Of a DNA stretch of 13,604 bases, positions 1 through 6,494 are shown one piece after another (position 1 is the stretch's first letter; every line of letters starts with the position of its first letter). The DNA is taken from contig JAUVSA010000026.1 in NCBI GenBank assembly GCA_030597345.1, forward strand, positions 1-13,604, written 5' to 3'. Both the position numbers and the translations under genes were made by a program. The notes below the pieces were generated by a model, which was not told the origin of the DNA, did no database searches, and saw only the letters and a list, made by a program, of their open reading frames with translations. The DNA is from Bacillota bacterium (GTDB lineage: Bacteria > Armatimonadota > Hebobacteria > Hebobacterales > Hebobacteraceae).

Positions 1-319
1 AGGGCGTGTGGGTGTAGACAGGCGCGCCCGCCAGCCAGCGGGTGAGGAGATCTCCGCGCGCGTGGGGAAGCGTAAGTATGAGGATGGGCACGTCGCGCAT
101 GTCGGACCGCTCCCGCAGCTTGCGAAGGGCCTGGAAGCCGTCCATGCGAGGCATTACCACATCGAGTATGACTAGGTCCGGAGGCTGCGCCGCTGCCTTC
201 CGCAGACATTCGGCGCCGTCCCCGGCGGTGGCGACGGAGAAGCCCGCTTGCAGCAGTGCGTCCTCGATGAGCTTAACCATCGCCGGGTGGTCGTCTACCA
301 CCAGCACACGTTTTCCCAT
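1..319 (-). CDS. Response regulator receiver domain, C-terminus cut by window edge
   Basis: Two-component phosphoacceptor domain; the visible 106 residues form one CheY-like receiver. Seen: the acidic pair in VLVVDDHP (D9, D10), the phosphoacceptor Asp in LVILDVVMPRMDG (D53), and the hydroxyl residue in PILILTLP (T83). The start is ATG at 319, preceded by a GGGAGG Shine-Dalgarno (327-332) with 7-nt spacing. The end of the receiver reads VYTHTP where the family normally has Y-x-T-K-P, so the conserved Lys appears to be Thr (T105). Whether an output domain follows is unknown because the gene leaves the window. The next gene (SOD) is divergent across a 360-bp gap. The family is certain; the regulated process cannot be told. 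Confidence 0.9.
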   Translation of the reverse strand, partial: MGKRVLVVDDHPAMVKLIEDALLQAGFSVATAGDGAECLRKAAAQPPDLVILDVVMPRMDGFQALRKLRERSDMRDVPILILTLPHARGDLLTRWLAGAPVYTHTP

Positions 320-326
320 GCGCCGG

Positions 327-332
327 CCTCCC
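327..332 (-). promoter_or_regulatory. Shine-Dalgarno of the response regulator
   Basis: GGGAGG on the minus strand, 7 nt before the ATG at 319. It supports that ATG as the start of the receiver protein. Confidence 0.6.
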
Positions 333-409
333 GGGTGTCGCCTCGTCCCCTATGGGTCACTGCAACGGTGGCTAACCCAGCGGGACACGCGGCAAGACAC
401 CTCCCTTTG

Positions 410-439
410 AGTCTATTCCGTTCTTGCGGGCGATTCTAA
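410..439 (-). promoter_or_regulatory. Weak sigma-70-like promoter candidate for the response regulator
   Basis: Read on the minus strand: TTAGAA (434-439), an 18-nt spacer, then TAGACT (410-415). Each hexamer matches 4 of 6 bases of the sigma-70 consensus. It would give a leader of about 80 nt before the ATG at 319. In a GC-rich genome of unknown phylum this is only a suggestion. Confidence 0.2.
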
Positions 440-661
440 CATCCCTGCCCGTGACGAGGGCCCAGCCGACTGTTGTCTGTGCTGTGAGTGGCGCTGGAAG
501 CGAGCCCGAGGCCCACCTTCCTTCGCACTGCCCCGGGTCACGCTCTGCCGCCCGCTGACTGTCGGGGCAAGTGCACAAAGTGGTTGAAGCGCGGTGCGTT
601 CCAGACAAGGACGCACTATTCCGGATCCGAAAGTCTAGGGCTGACGCGAGGAGAGGCGTGT

Positions 662-669
662 GAGGAGGG
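662..669 (+). promoter_or_regulatory. Shine-Dalgarno deciding the SOD start
   Basis: GAGGAGGG ends 10 nt before the ATG at 680. It argues for that start over an in-frame GTG at 488, which would put 64 low-complexity residues in front of the Tat signal. Confidence 0.65.
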
Positions 670-679
670 TGCCGGGTCA

Positions 680-1387
680 ATGAAGCTAGATCGGCGAGAG
701 TTCTTGCGGTTGGCGGGGATGGGCGCCGTCGCTGGGTCTCTGGCGACGGCAGGCTTCGCGGCGCCGGAGGGAGGAGGCGAAGACAAGATGGCGTTCGAAC
801 TGCCGGATCTGCCGTATGCTTACGATGCGCTGGAGCCGTACTATGATGAACAGACGGTGCGCCTACACCACGACAAGCACCATGCCGCGTATGTGGCCGG
901 CCTAAACGGGGCGGTGGAGCAGGCGGAGAGGATGCTGAAGTCCGGCGATTTCGGCCACGCTAAGGCGGTCGCCAAGGCAACGGCCTTCCACGGGTCGGGG
1001 CATATGCTCCATTCGATCTTCTGGACGAACATGAAGCCAGGCGGAGGAGGAGAGCCGACTGGGGAGCTGGCCGAGGCGATCAGCAAACAGTTTGGGAGCT
1101 TCGGTTCTTTCAAGAAACTGTTTCTCGCCACCACCAACGCGGTGGAGGGGTCGGGATGGGGGATCCTCGCGTTCTGCCCGACGACTCATATGCTGGCGGT
1201 GCTTCAGGCCGAGAAACACGAGAACCTCGCAGTGTGGGGTCTGATGCCGATTCTGGCGCTGGACGTGTGGGAGCATGCCTGCTACCTGAAGTACCAGAAC
1301 AAGCGGACGGAGTGGACCAAGGCCTTCATGGACCATCTGGTCAACTGGGATGAGGTAGCCAGGCGACTGAAGGAGGCGAAGAGCTAG
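680..1387 (+). CDS. Fe/Mn-family superoxide dismutase with Tat signal peptide
   Basis: Dismutates superoxide to peroxide and oxygen, probably outside the cytoplasmic membrane. The start is ATG at 680, giving 235 residues; GAGGAGG lies just upstream, and the twin-arginine motif RREFLRL (residues 5-11) with a following hydrophobic stretch to about residue 28 is then placed correctly. The mature domain (about 37-235) has the SOD hallmarks LPYAYDALEPYYD and DVWEHACYLKYQNKR. Metal ligands by alignment with E. coli SodA are H63, H111, D195 and H199. The residue equivalent to SodA Gln146 appears to be H180 (EKHEN), and the usual DVWEHAYY is DVWEHACY. Metal identity (Fe, Mn or cambialistic) cannot be read from this. 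It is monocistronic, followed by a hairpin terminator. Family assignment is very sure; Tat export is strongly indicated. Confidence 0.95.
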   Translation: MKLDRREFLRLAGMGAVAGSLATAGFAAPEGGGEDKMAFELPDLPYAYDALEPYYDEQTVRLHHDKHHAAYVAGLNGAVEQAERMLKSGDFGHAKAVAKATAFHGSGHMLHSIFWTNMKPGGGGEPTGELAEAISKQFGSFGSFKKLFLATTNAVEGSGWGILAFCPTTHMLAVLQAEKHENLAVWGLMPILALDVWEHACYLKYQNKRTEWTKAFMDHLVNWDEVARRLKEAKS

Positions 1388-1411
1388 GCTCGCCCGCGAT
1401 CACATGCACAT

Positions 1412-1438
1412 GGGGAGGGCGCCGACGGCATCCTCCCC
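1412..1438. terminator. Hairpin terminator between convergent SOD and DUF4091 genes
   Basis: A perfect 7-bp GC-rich stem, GGGGAGG (1412-1418) and CCTCCCC (1432-1438), has further partial pairing inside the 13-nt loop (GCC/GGC). It lies 25 bp after the SOD stop and 39 bp beyond the DUF4091 stop on the other strand, so it could serve both. The following plus-strand sequence (TTCGCTT) is only weakly T-rich, so intrinsic termination is plausible but unproven. Confidence 0.45.
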
Positions 1439-1476
1439 TTCGCTTGGCCGGGCTTGGGTCAATATGAGGTGGTCTG

Positions 1477-3249
1477 CTATGTGCGCGCGGCGCGGAGTAC
1501 ACGCTCGATGAGGCTGGCGAGTTGCTCCCTGGCTGCCATCAGCGCCTCCGGGTCATGACACCACTCGGTGAAGCTGGTGACGACTGACTGCTGCTCAAGC
1601 CACTGCTTGGCCTCCGCGGCCAGCTCCGAGTCGCCGTCCGTCATTTCGAGCGCCTGGATGCCCTTTTCGAGGAGCCAGACATACTCGTAGTCCTCCATGC
1701 CATCGCGAAGCGCCTCCAGCCGGACCGAAGAGAGGGCGGTGCCGCTGGGGCCAGGATAGATGAGGTGGCCGTCGCCGTTGTACTTGGCGCCCGAGTGGTC
1801 CACGAAGTTCGCACTGACCCAGGGCCGCTGTGGCCACTTGTCTTCGGGACGGCCTCCCCTCAGGTTTTGGTCGCCCCAGTAGTTGGCGCTCCAGTAGAGG
1901 AACGCCTCGATGTTGTACTTCCAGTTGAGCCAGGGCAGGATGCGGCAATCGAGGAGAGGGTAGTCTATGAAGATGTTGGGATAGGGATGGTGGACATCGC
2001 AGGCGACGTACATCCAGAGCACGCGATTCTCCCGCCGCCAGCGGTCCAGGTTGGCCTCGGCCTGCACGCCACCGCGGGCGATGTTGAGCATGTGGAGGCC
2101 CCAGATGTCCACCTCGCTTTCGCACATCTCGACCAGGGGGCCGGTTACGGGTCCGTCCAGTCGGGAGCGCAGGCTCGGGTGGGCACGGTGAATCACCTGG
2201 AGTTCCTTGAGCACCTGCTCGGCGTTCTGGTCGCGAGGTTCGTCCCAGACCATGGCGAAGGCGCGGTCGAGCCAGCCGCGCGCTTCGAGGTGTTCTGCAA
2301 AGTCACCGAGGTAGGCGATGATGCGGTCCTGCTGCTCGCTGGTGAGATCAGGGCCGTCGGTGAGGAAGCCGGGGAGACGCGCGATCTGGAAGGCGGTGAG
2401 GCCGCGCGGGAAGCAGTATTCCAGCCGCTGGTCGAAGGCGCGGTAGTCAAAAGGGGCCTTCTCCGTGCCATCCATGACGGCGGAGATGCCTCGGGGCAAG
2501 GGTTCGCCAATGTCGTCGCTGCTGAGGCGGTGGGCGAAGAGCATGTCCCAGTACTTACGCAGGGTTGACTCGGGGACGGGCCACTGGTTGTAGAAGCTCG
2601 AGAGCGGCTCTTGATAGATGGCGATGGCAGAGGCCAGGGGAGAGGTGGGTGCGAGCGCGAAGTCCCACACCTTGAGCTCGAGCGGCACTTGGCGGTCGGC
2701 GAGGCCGTCGGCAGAGACGGTGACGGCGCCGGTGTAGCGGCCGGGCGGTGCTGACTCCGGGACGTGGATGGTGATCCAGAACGATTGGCGCTGTCCGTCC
2801 TCAACATCCGTCGGCCCGGGCGGCAGCAGGGGGTCGGGCCACCAACCGACACGGTCCACCGGGTAGGCGGGCCGCCTGGTCTCGACATAGCCCACAGGAT
2901 TGATCACAGTCCGGCTCGACGGAATGACGCCTTGCCCCGCCTCGTGCCGGAGATCGGAGACCGTGACCGTCACCTCGCGACAGGGGCGCGCGCCGGCGAC
3001 GACGACCACCTGGAGGGATTCTCTTTCGTTGCGACAGGCGCTGATGCGAGCCACTCCCTCTTGAAGTGGCGTTTCGCCCTCCTCGGGCTCACGCAGCACT
3101 TTGGTGAGGCTATCGGCCACGAAGACACGCATGGCCCCCGTCCTTTCTCGCGCTGGCGGGATGCCGCGCTGGCCCCAGCAGCCCACCGGCGACACCAGCA
3201 TGGGCCCGATCAATATCCCGGTCCAGCGTATGACATTTCGCAGGGGCAA
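1477..3249 (-). CDS. DUF4091 (glycoside-hydrolase-like) protein, TTG start
   Basis: A 590-residue protein of the DUF4091 family, regarded as glycoside-hydrolase-like; substrate unknown. An N-terminal beta-rich region starts near RVFVADSLTKVLRE (residue 41). A central TIM-barrel-like part carries MVWDEP (333-338), a typical DEP motif. The DUF4091 signature lies at about 450-525, including NGDGHLIYPG and VRLEALRDGMEDYEYVWLL. I chose the TTG at 3249 because a good Shine-Dalgarno (AGAGG, 3258-3262) precedes it and it begins 3 nt after the stop of the Mo-hydroxylase gene, implying translational coupling. It adds a short hydrophobic N-terminus (about 9-27) that could be a signal peptide; the Cys at 24 is a poor lipobox. 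An ATG at 3132 (residue 40), also with an upstream AAAGGA, is the alternative start and would give a cytoplasmic protein. Confidence 0.85.
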   Translation of the reverse strand: MPLRNVIRWTGILIGPMLVSPVGCWGQRGIPPARERTGAMRVFVADSLTKVLREPEEGETPLQEGVARISACRNERESLQVVVVAGARPCREVTVTVSDLRHEAGQGVIPSSRTVINPVGYVETRRPAYPVDRVGWWPDPLLPPGPTDVEDGQRQSFWITIHVPESAPPGRYTGAVTVSADGLADRQVPLELKVWDFALAPTSPLASAIAIYQEPLSSFYNQWPVPESTLRKYWDMLFAHRLSSDDIGEPLPRGISAVMDGTEKAPFDYRAFDQRLEYCFPRGLTAFQIARLPGFLTDGPDLTSEQQDRIIAYLGDFAEHLEARGWLDRAFAMVWDEPRDQNAEQVLKELQVIHRAHPSLRSRLDGPVTGPLVEMCESEVDIWGLHMLNIARGGVQAEANLDRWRRENRVLWMYVACDVHHPYPNIFIDYPLLDCRILPWLNWKYNIEAFLYWSANYWGDQNLRGGRPEDKWPQRPWVSANFVDHSGAKYNGDGHLIYPGPSGTALSSVRLEALRDGMEDYEYVWLLEKGIQALEMTDGDSELAAEAKQWLEQQSVVTSFTEWCHDPEALMAAREQLASLIERVLRAART

Positions 3250-3252
3250 TTA

Positions 3253-5379
3253 TCAGACCTCTTTTCGCAGCGCGGCCCGCACGCGGCCTGGAGAGAGCGG
3301 GAGTTCGCGGATGCGTTTACCGGTGGCGTCAAACACGGCATTGGCTACTGCGGCCGCAATGGGGAAGATGGCTGGCGTGCCAGCGGCCTGTGGCGGGTGA
3401 TCCGGATTCGGGACAAGAACGATGTCGATGGCGGGGGTGTCGGGGAAAGCCGGTATTGGGTAAGAGGTGAAGGTGTTGGTCAAGATGCGTCCCTGCTCAT
3501 AGCGTACGGCCTCCCAGAGCGTGAAGCCCAACCCCATGATCACAGCGCCTTCGATCTGGTTGCGAATGCCGTCAGGGTTGACGATGAGGCCACTGTCCTG
3601 GGCGACGAGGAGGCGGCGTACCCGGACTTCGCCGGTGAGGCGCGCCACCTCTACCTCGGCGATCTGTGCCACATAGGTGCCCGAATCGGCGGCACAGGCG
3701 AACCCCACACCCAGGCCCGTGGGCGTGCGGCGTGTCTGCCAGCGGTACCTTTCGGCCACCGCGGAGACGACGCGGGCCATCCGGGATCCCGGCGCGAGAT
3801 GGTGGAGGCGAAACTCGATGGGATCCTGGCCGAGTTCGCTTGCGATGTGGTCGAGGTGGGCCTCGCGGGCGAAGGTGTTGGCCGGGCCGCCCAGGCCGCG
3901 CCACTCGCCCTGGCGCAGGGGCGGGCGGCATGGATGAAAGCTGATGCGCTGATTCGCGAAGATATATGGCGGGATGGCGCCGACGGGGCCGCAGTTGAAG
4001 GAATCGCAGGTCCAGGCGACTACTTCCCCCGCTTCGCTCACTCCGCATTGGAGGTCGATCAGGGCGGCTGGACGGAAGTAGTTCCAGGTGAGTTCCTCGG
4101 CACGGGTGTGGGTGACCATTACCGGGCGTCCGAGGGCACGCGTCAGCCGCGCCGCTTCGATGGAGAGATCGGCCGCGTTCTTGCCGCCGAAAGCACCGCC
4201 GACGGTGGTGGTGATGACGCGCACGCGTTCCGGGGGCCAGCCGAGGGCGCGTGCGACGGCCTCCCGATGAGCGAAGGGGCGCTGAGTGCCGGTGTAAACG
4301 ACGATCTTCTCCCCGTCTTCAGCAGCGACGGCCCCGTGGGGCTCGATGGGCGCGTGGGCGACGAAGGGGGCGCGATAGCTGGCGGTGAAGCCGTGCCGCG
4401 CAGAGGCGAATGCGCTCTCGACATCTCCTTGCTCCCGAACTCGCTCCGTGAGGCCCGCGCTTGCTCTGAGATCCGCGTACAGAGCGGCCATGGCAGGATG
4501 GTCGGGCTCTTCCCAGGCTGCCTGAATGCGTCGCAGGGCCTTCTCTGCGAGTTCGGGGTGGGCGGCGACGACGGCGACGAAGTCGCCCTGCTCGATCACT
4601 GCGATGACGCCCGGCTGTGCGGAGGCAGCGCGAGTATCGGCGCGGAGGAGTCGAGCGCCAAGACAGGGCGGACGAAGGATCTTCGCGTAGGCCATGTTGG
4701 GCAGGCGGATGTCGGCGACGAAGCGGGCCCGGCCCGTGACAAGAGACAGCCCATCGACGCGGGGTACGGGCTTTCCCACGAGCTGATAGGCGCTCCGGGG
4801 CTTGGGCGAGGGTGGAGTCTGAAGCCTGCGGAGGAGGCGGCGGCCGCGGGTTAGATCGCCAAGGGAGATCGCGGTTTCGGTGTTGCCGAGGCGCCAGGCA
4901 CGCCCGTCGCGAATCTCCACCAGTTGTCGGGGAACACCCCATTTGTCGGCCGCCATTTGGGCAAGTATCTCGCGGGCTTCGGCGGCGGCGGCGCGGACGA
5001 GGATCCCCACCGTGGCAAGGGTAGAACCAGCAGGGGCCGGGATCGGGACGCGGTCGGTATCTCCCATCACCATGCTGCCGGAGGCGGTGGGCAGAGCGAG
5101 TTCCTCTGCCACCATCTGGGCGAGGGCGGTACGCGTTCCCTGGCCGACGTCGGGGGCAGGAACGAAGACGGTCACTCGACTGTCGGGTCCGACGGCCAGC
5201 CAGGCGTTGAGGTCCTCGAGGTCGCTTGACGGGCCGTCCCGGGCGATCTGTCCGAGCACATCGCCGGTCAGGCTGAAGAGAACGATGACGCCGCTGGTGA
5301 GTCGGAGGAAGTCTCGCCGCGTCAGGCCCGACTCATCGGAAGCAGCTTGGCTTTCTGACTCGAAGGGATCGGAGATCAA
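3253..5379 (-). CDS. Tat-exported molybdenum hydroxylase large subunit (IorB-like, xanthine dehydrogenase family)
   Basis: Molybdopterin-cytosine-dinucleotide-type large subunit of the xanthine dehydrogenase/isoquinoline 1-oxidoreductase family, 708 residues. Seen: twin-arginine motif RRDFLRL (21-27) followed by a hydrophobic stretch; an IorB-type N-terminal region with VGQGTRTALAQMVAEEL; hammerhead-domain start TGRARFVADIRLPN (about 215-228); HAPIEPHGAVA around E346; the cofactor loop GGAFGGK (394-400); GEWRGLGGP with R494; and QDSGLIVNPDG. The family active-site segment G-x-G-E-P-G is here AAGTPA (665-670), with Thr668 in the place of the catalytic Glu. Start TTG at 5379 is chosen from AGAGGA 6 nt upstream and because it directly follows the small-subunit gene. 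A longer in-frame extension to 5478 would overlap that gene and bury the Tat signal. Electrons would normally pass through a [2Fe-2S] partner, here the shortened upstream protein. Substrate unknown. Confidence 0.93.
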   Translation of the reverse strand: MISDPFESESQAASDESGLTRRDFLRLTSGVIVLFSLTGDVLGQIARDGPSSDLEDLNAWLAVGPDSRVTVFVPAPDVGQGTRTALAQMVAEELALPTASGSMVMGDTDRVPIPAPAGSTLATVGILVRAAAAEAREILAQMAADKWGVPRQLVEIRDGRAWRLGNTETAISLGDLTRGRRLLRRLQTPPSPKPRSAYQLVGKPVPRVDGLSLVTGRARFVADIRLPNMAYAKILRPPCLGARLLRADTRAASAQPGVIAVIEQGDFVAVVAAHPELAEKALRRIQAAWEEPDHPAMAALYADLRASAGLTERVREQGDVESAFASARHGFTASYRAPFVAHAPIEPHGAVAAEDGEKIVVYTGTQRPFAHREAVARALGWPPERVRVITTTVGGAFGGKNAADLSIEAARLTRALGRPVMVTHTRAEELTWNYFRPAALIDLQCGVSEAGEVVAWTCDSFNCGPVGAIPPYIFANQRISFHPCRPPLRQGEWRGLGGPANTFAREAHLDHIASELGQDPIEFRLHHLAPGSRMARVVSAVAERYRWQTRRTPTGLGVGFACAADSGTYVAQIAEVEVARLTGEVRVRRLLVAQDSGLIVNPDGIRNQIEGAVIMGLGFTLWEAVRYEQGRILTNTFTSYPIPAFPDTPAIDIVLVPNPDHPPQAAGTPAIFPIAAAVANAVFDATGKRIRELPLSPGRVRAALRKEV
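3258..3264 (-). promoter_or_regulatory. Shine-Dalgarno for the TTG start of the DUF4091 gene
   Basis: On the minus strand AAAGAGG lies inside the end of the upstream Mo-hydroxylase gene, with 8 nt between GAGG and the TTG at 3249. It supports a coupled TTG start directly after the upstream stop codon. Confidence 0.5.
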
Positions 5380-5385
5380 GGTCGA

Positions 5386-5391
5386 TCCTCT
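5386..5391 (-). promoter_or_regulatory. Shine-Dalgarno deciding the Mo-hydroxylase TTG start
   Basis: AGAGGA on the minus strand, 6 nt before the TTG at 5379 and overlapping the stop codon (5390-5392) of the upstream gene. It is a typical coupled start and places the twin-arginine motif at residues 21-22, as expected for a Tat signal. Confidence 0.6.
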
Positions 5392-5653
5392 AGTCTCGGA
5401 ACTTGGCTGCGGCCGTCTGCACGGCGCGGACAATGCGGGGACGTGCGCCGCACCTGCAGAGATGGCTGGCGAGGGCATGGCGAATCCGGCGCTCGCCGGG
5501 GTGCGTGTTCCGGTTGAGCATGGCGAAGCCGGCCGCGATCATCTCTGGGGTGCAGCAACCGCACTGGAAAGCCTGCCCTTCCGGCATGGTGGCCTCGCTT
5601 TCGGGAGGGTTCTTCCGGACGGCGAATGAGTTCTCCTTCGAAGCGGCGGTCAC
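5390..5653 (-). CDS. Short [2Fe-2S] subunit of Mo hydroxylase, ferredoxin domain missing
   Basis: C-terminal [2Fe-2S]-binding domain of the small (IorA/CoxS-type) subunit of molybdenum hydroxylases, which relays electrons from the Mo site. Seen: QCGCC (C31, C34) and LCRCGARPRI (C66, C68), the four cluster ligands of the alpha-helical domain, with the spacing of IorA. Normal small subunits have about 150-160 residues, with a plant-type ferredoxin domain (C-x4-C-x2-C) first. That half is absent: an in-frame stop lies at 5687-5689 and tatC occupies the DNA beyond. The 87-residue form starts at GTG 5653, which has no clear Shine-Dalgarno. ATG at 5587, with GAGG 5 nt upstream (5593-5596), gives a 65-residue form and is at least as likely. 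Its stop overlaps the ribosome site of the large subunit, so they are cotranscribed. The domain is sure; function without the first cluster is open. Confidence 0.85.
   Translation of the reverse strand: MTAASKENSFAVRKNPPESEATMPEGQAFQCGCCTPEMIAAGFAMLNRNTHPGERRIRHALASHLCRCGARPRIVRAVQTAAAKFRD
5593..5596 (-). promoter_or_regulatory. Possible Shine-Dalgarno for an internal ATG of the short FeS gene
   Basis: GAGG on the minus strand, 5 nt before the ATG at 5587 (residue 23 of the longer form). The GTG at 5653 has no comparable site, so translation may begin here and yield only the helical [2Fe-2S] domain. Confidence 0.35.
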
Positions 5654-5682
5654 AGGGGAGAGCGGGTCGGGTGCGGAAGTGA

Positions 5683-6468
5683 ATGGCTAATGAGGAGCGA
5701 GATGGCGAGTTGAGGGAAGACGAGCGGGCAGATCTAATCGCGCATCTGGCGGAACTTCGGGGGCGGCTGATCCGGGTGCTCGTCTACGTGGCGGTGGGCA
5801 TGACGGTAGTGTGGATCTTCTTCGAGCCGGTGTATAGCTTCATGGTGCGCCCGATCAGCGGACCCTTGGCGAGCGTGGATGGGCAGCTAACGGTGCGCGG
5901 GCTGCTGGAGCCGCTGATGGTCAGACTGGAGATAGTGCTCGTCGGCGGCCTCATGCTGGCGGCGCCGTTCGTCCTTTATGAGATCTGGGGGTTCGTGGCG
6001 CCAGGGCTGACCGCAAGTGAGCGGCGTGCGGTGCGGCCGCTGGTTCCGGTAGCGGTGCTGCTGTTCCTGCTCGGGGTGGCGATGGGCTATGCGGTCACCG
6101 GTCCTTCGGTGAGGGTACTGCTCCGCTACATTCCGCCGGATACGCGGGCCTGGCTCACTCTCAACGACACGATCCTGCTGCTGCTCAAGTTCTATCTCGC
6201 GTTCGGGGTGGGGTTTCAACTCCCGATCATCATCGTGCTGCTCGCCAAGGTTGGGATCGTCGATTCGCGCCTGCTGATCAGGAGGTGGCGGGAGGCGGTC
6301 GTCGGTATCTTCGTAGCGGCGGCGATCATAACCCCGACGTGGGATCCGATTACGCTGACGGTGTGCGCGCTGCCAATGATCGTGCTCTATGTGCTCACGA
6401 TAGGAGCGGTGAAGCTGATCGAACGAGGGAAGCGCAAGCAGGCTGAGAGGGAGTCGCTCTCCGGATAG
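5683..6468 (+). CDS. tatC: Sec-independent protein translocase TatC
   Basis: Multi-spanning core of the twin-arginine translocase, which binds RR signal peptides of folded proteins. The 261 residues show HLAELRGRL (21-29) before the first membrane segment, IWGFVAPGLTASERR (101-115), YLAFGVGFQLP (171-181) and ITPTWDP (216-222), all TatC landmarks. About six membrane segments are visible (near 31-48, 84-105, 119-138, 164-190, 205-218, 222-244). The ATG at 5683 has only GGAAG 3 nt away; an in-frame TTG at 5710, with GAGGAG at 5692-5697, would also fit and would shorten the N-terminus by 9 residues. It is divergent from the Mo-hydroxylase operon, whose large subunit carries a Tat signal, so the pairing is functionally sensible. 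No tatA or tatB is visible in the window. Confidence 0.95.
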   Translation: MANEERDGELREDERADLIAHLAELRGRLIRVLVYVAVGMTVVWIFFEPVYSFMVRPISGPLASVDGQLTVRGLLEPLMVRLEIVLVGGLMLAAPFVLYEIWGFVAPGLTASERRAVRPLVPVAVLLFLLGVAMGYAVTGPSVRVLLRYIPPDTRAWLTLNDTILLLLKFYLAFGVGFQLPIIIVLLAKVGIVDSRLLIRRWREAVVGIFVAAAIITPTWDPITLTVCALPMIVLYVLTIGAVKLIERGKRKQAERESLSG

Positions 6469-6494
6469 GACGTAGGGGCCCGCGGGGACTAGAA

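Larger units (their letters stand above)
320..679. other. 360-bp divergent intergenic region, no convincing gene
   Basis: This gap separates the minus-strand response regulator from the plus-strand SOD gene. Open frames crossing it are rich in Arg, Ser, Pro and Thr, show no domain, and look like GC-driven shadows. It should hold the promoters of both genes. A weak candidate for the response regulator lies at 410-439. For SOD I see a TTGAAG at 584-589 but no well-spaced -10, so I do not call that promoter. No strong hairpin or RNA gene was seen. Confidence 0.5.

Noticed and set aside
488..679. N-terminal extension of SOD from a GTG at 488
   Set aside because: It would place 64 odd residues before a well-formed Tat signal; the ATG at 680 has a strong Shine-Dalgarno.
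372..680. A 102-codon minus-strand frame in the 320-679 gap
   Set aside because: Low-complexity composition, no domain, no clear ribosome site, and it covers the likely promoter region of two divergent genes.
2764..4854. A 696-codon open frame on the plus strand antisense to the Mo-hydroxylase and DUF4091 genes
   Set aside because: It crosses two well-supported minus-strand genes, has no recognisable domain, and is expected from codon bias in GC-rich DNA.
5380..5478. N-terminal extension of the Mo-hydroxylase large subunit
   Set aside because: It overlaps the end of the FeS gene and moves the twin-arginine motif more than 50 residues in; the TTG at 5379 has a well-spaced ribosome site.
5390..5653. 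FeS gene as a frameshifted pseudogene whose first half lies upstream
   Set aside because: The DNA upstream on that strand is occupied by tatC in the opposite direction, and I saw no C-x4-C-x2-C ferredoxin motif in the minus-strand frames there. A past deletion remains possible.
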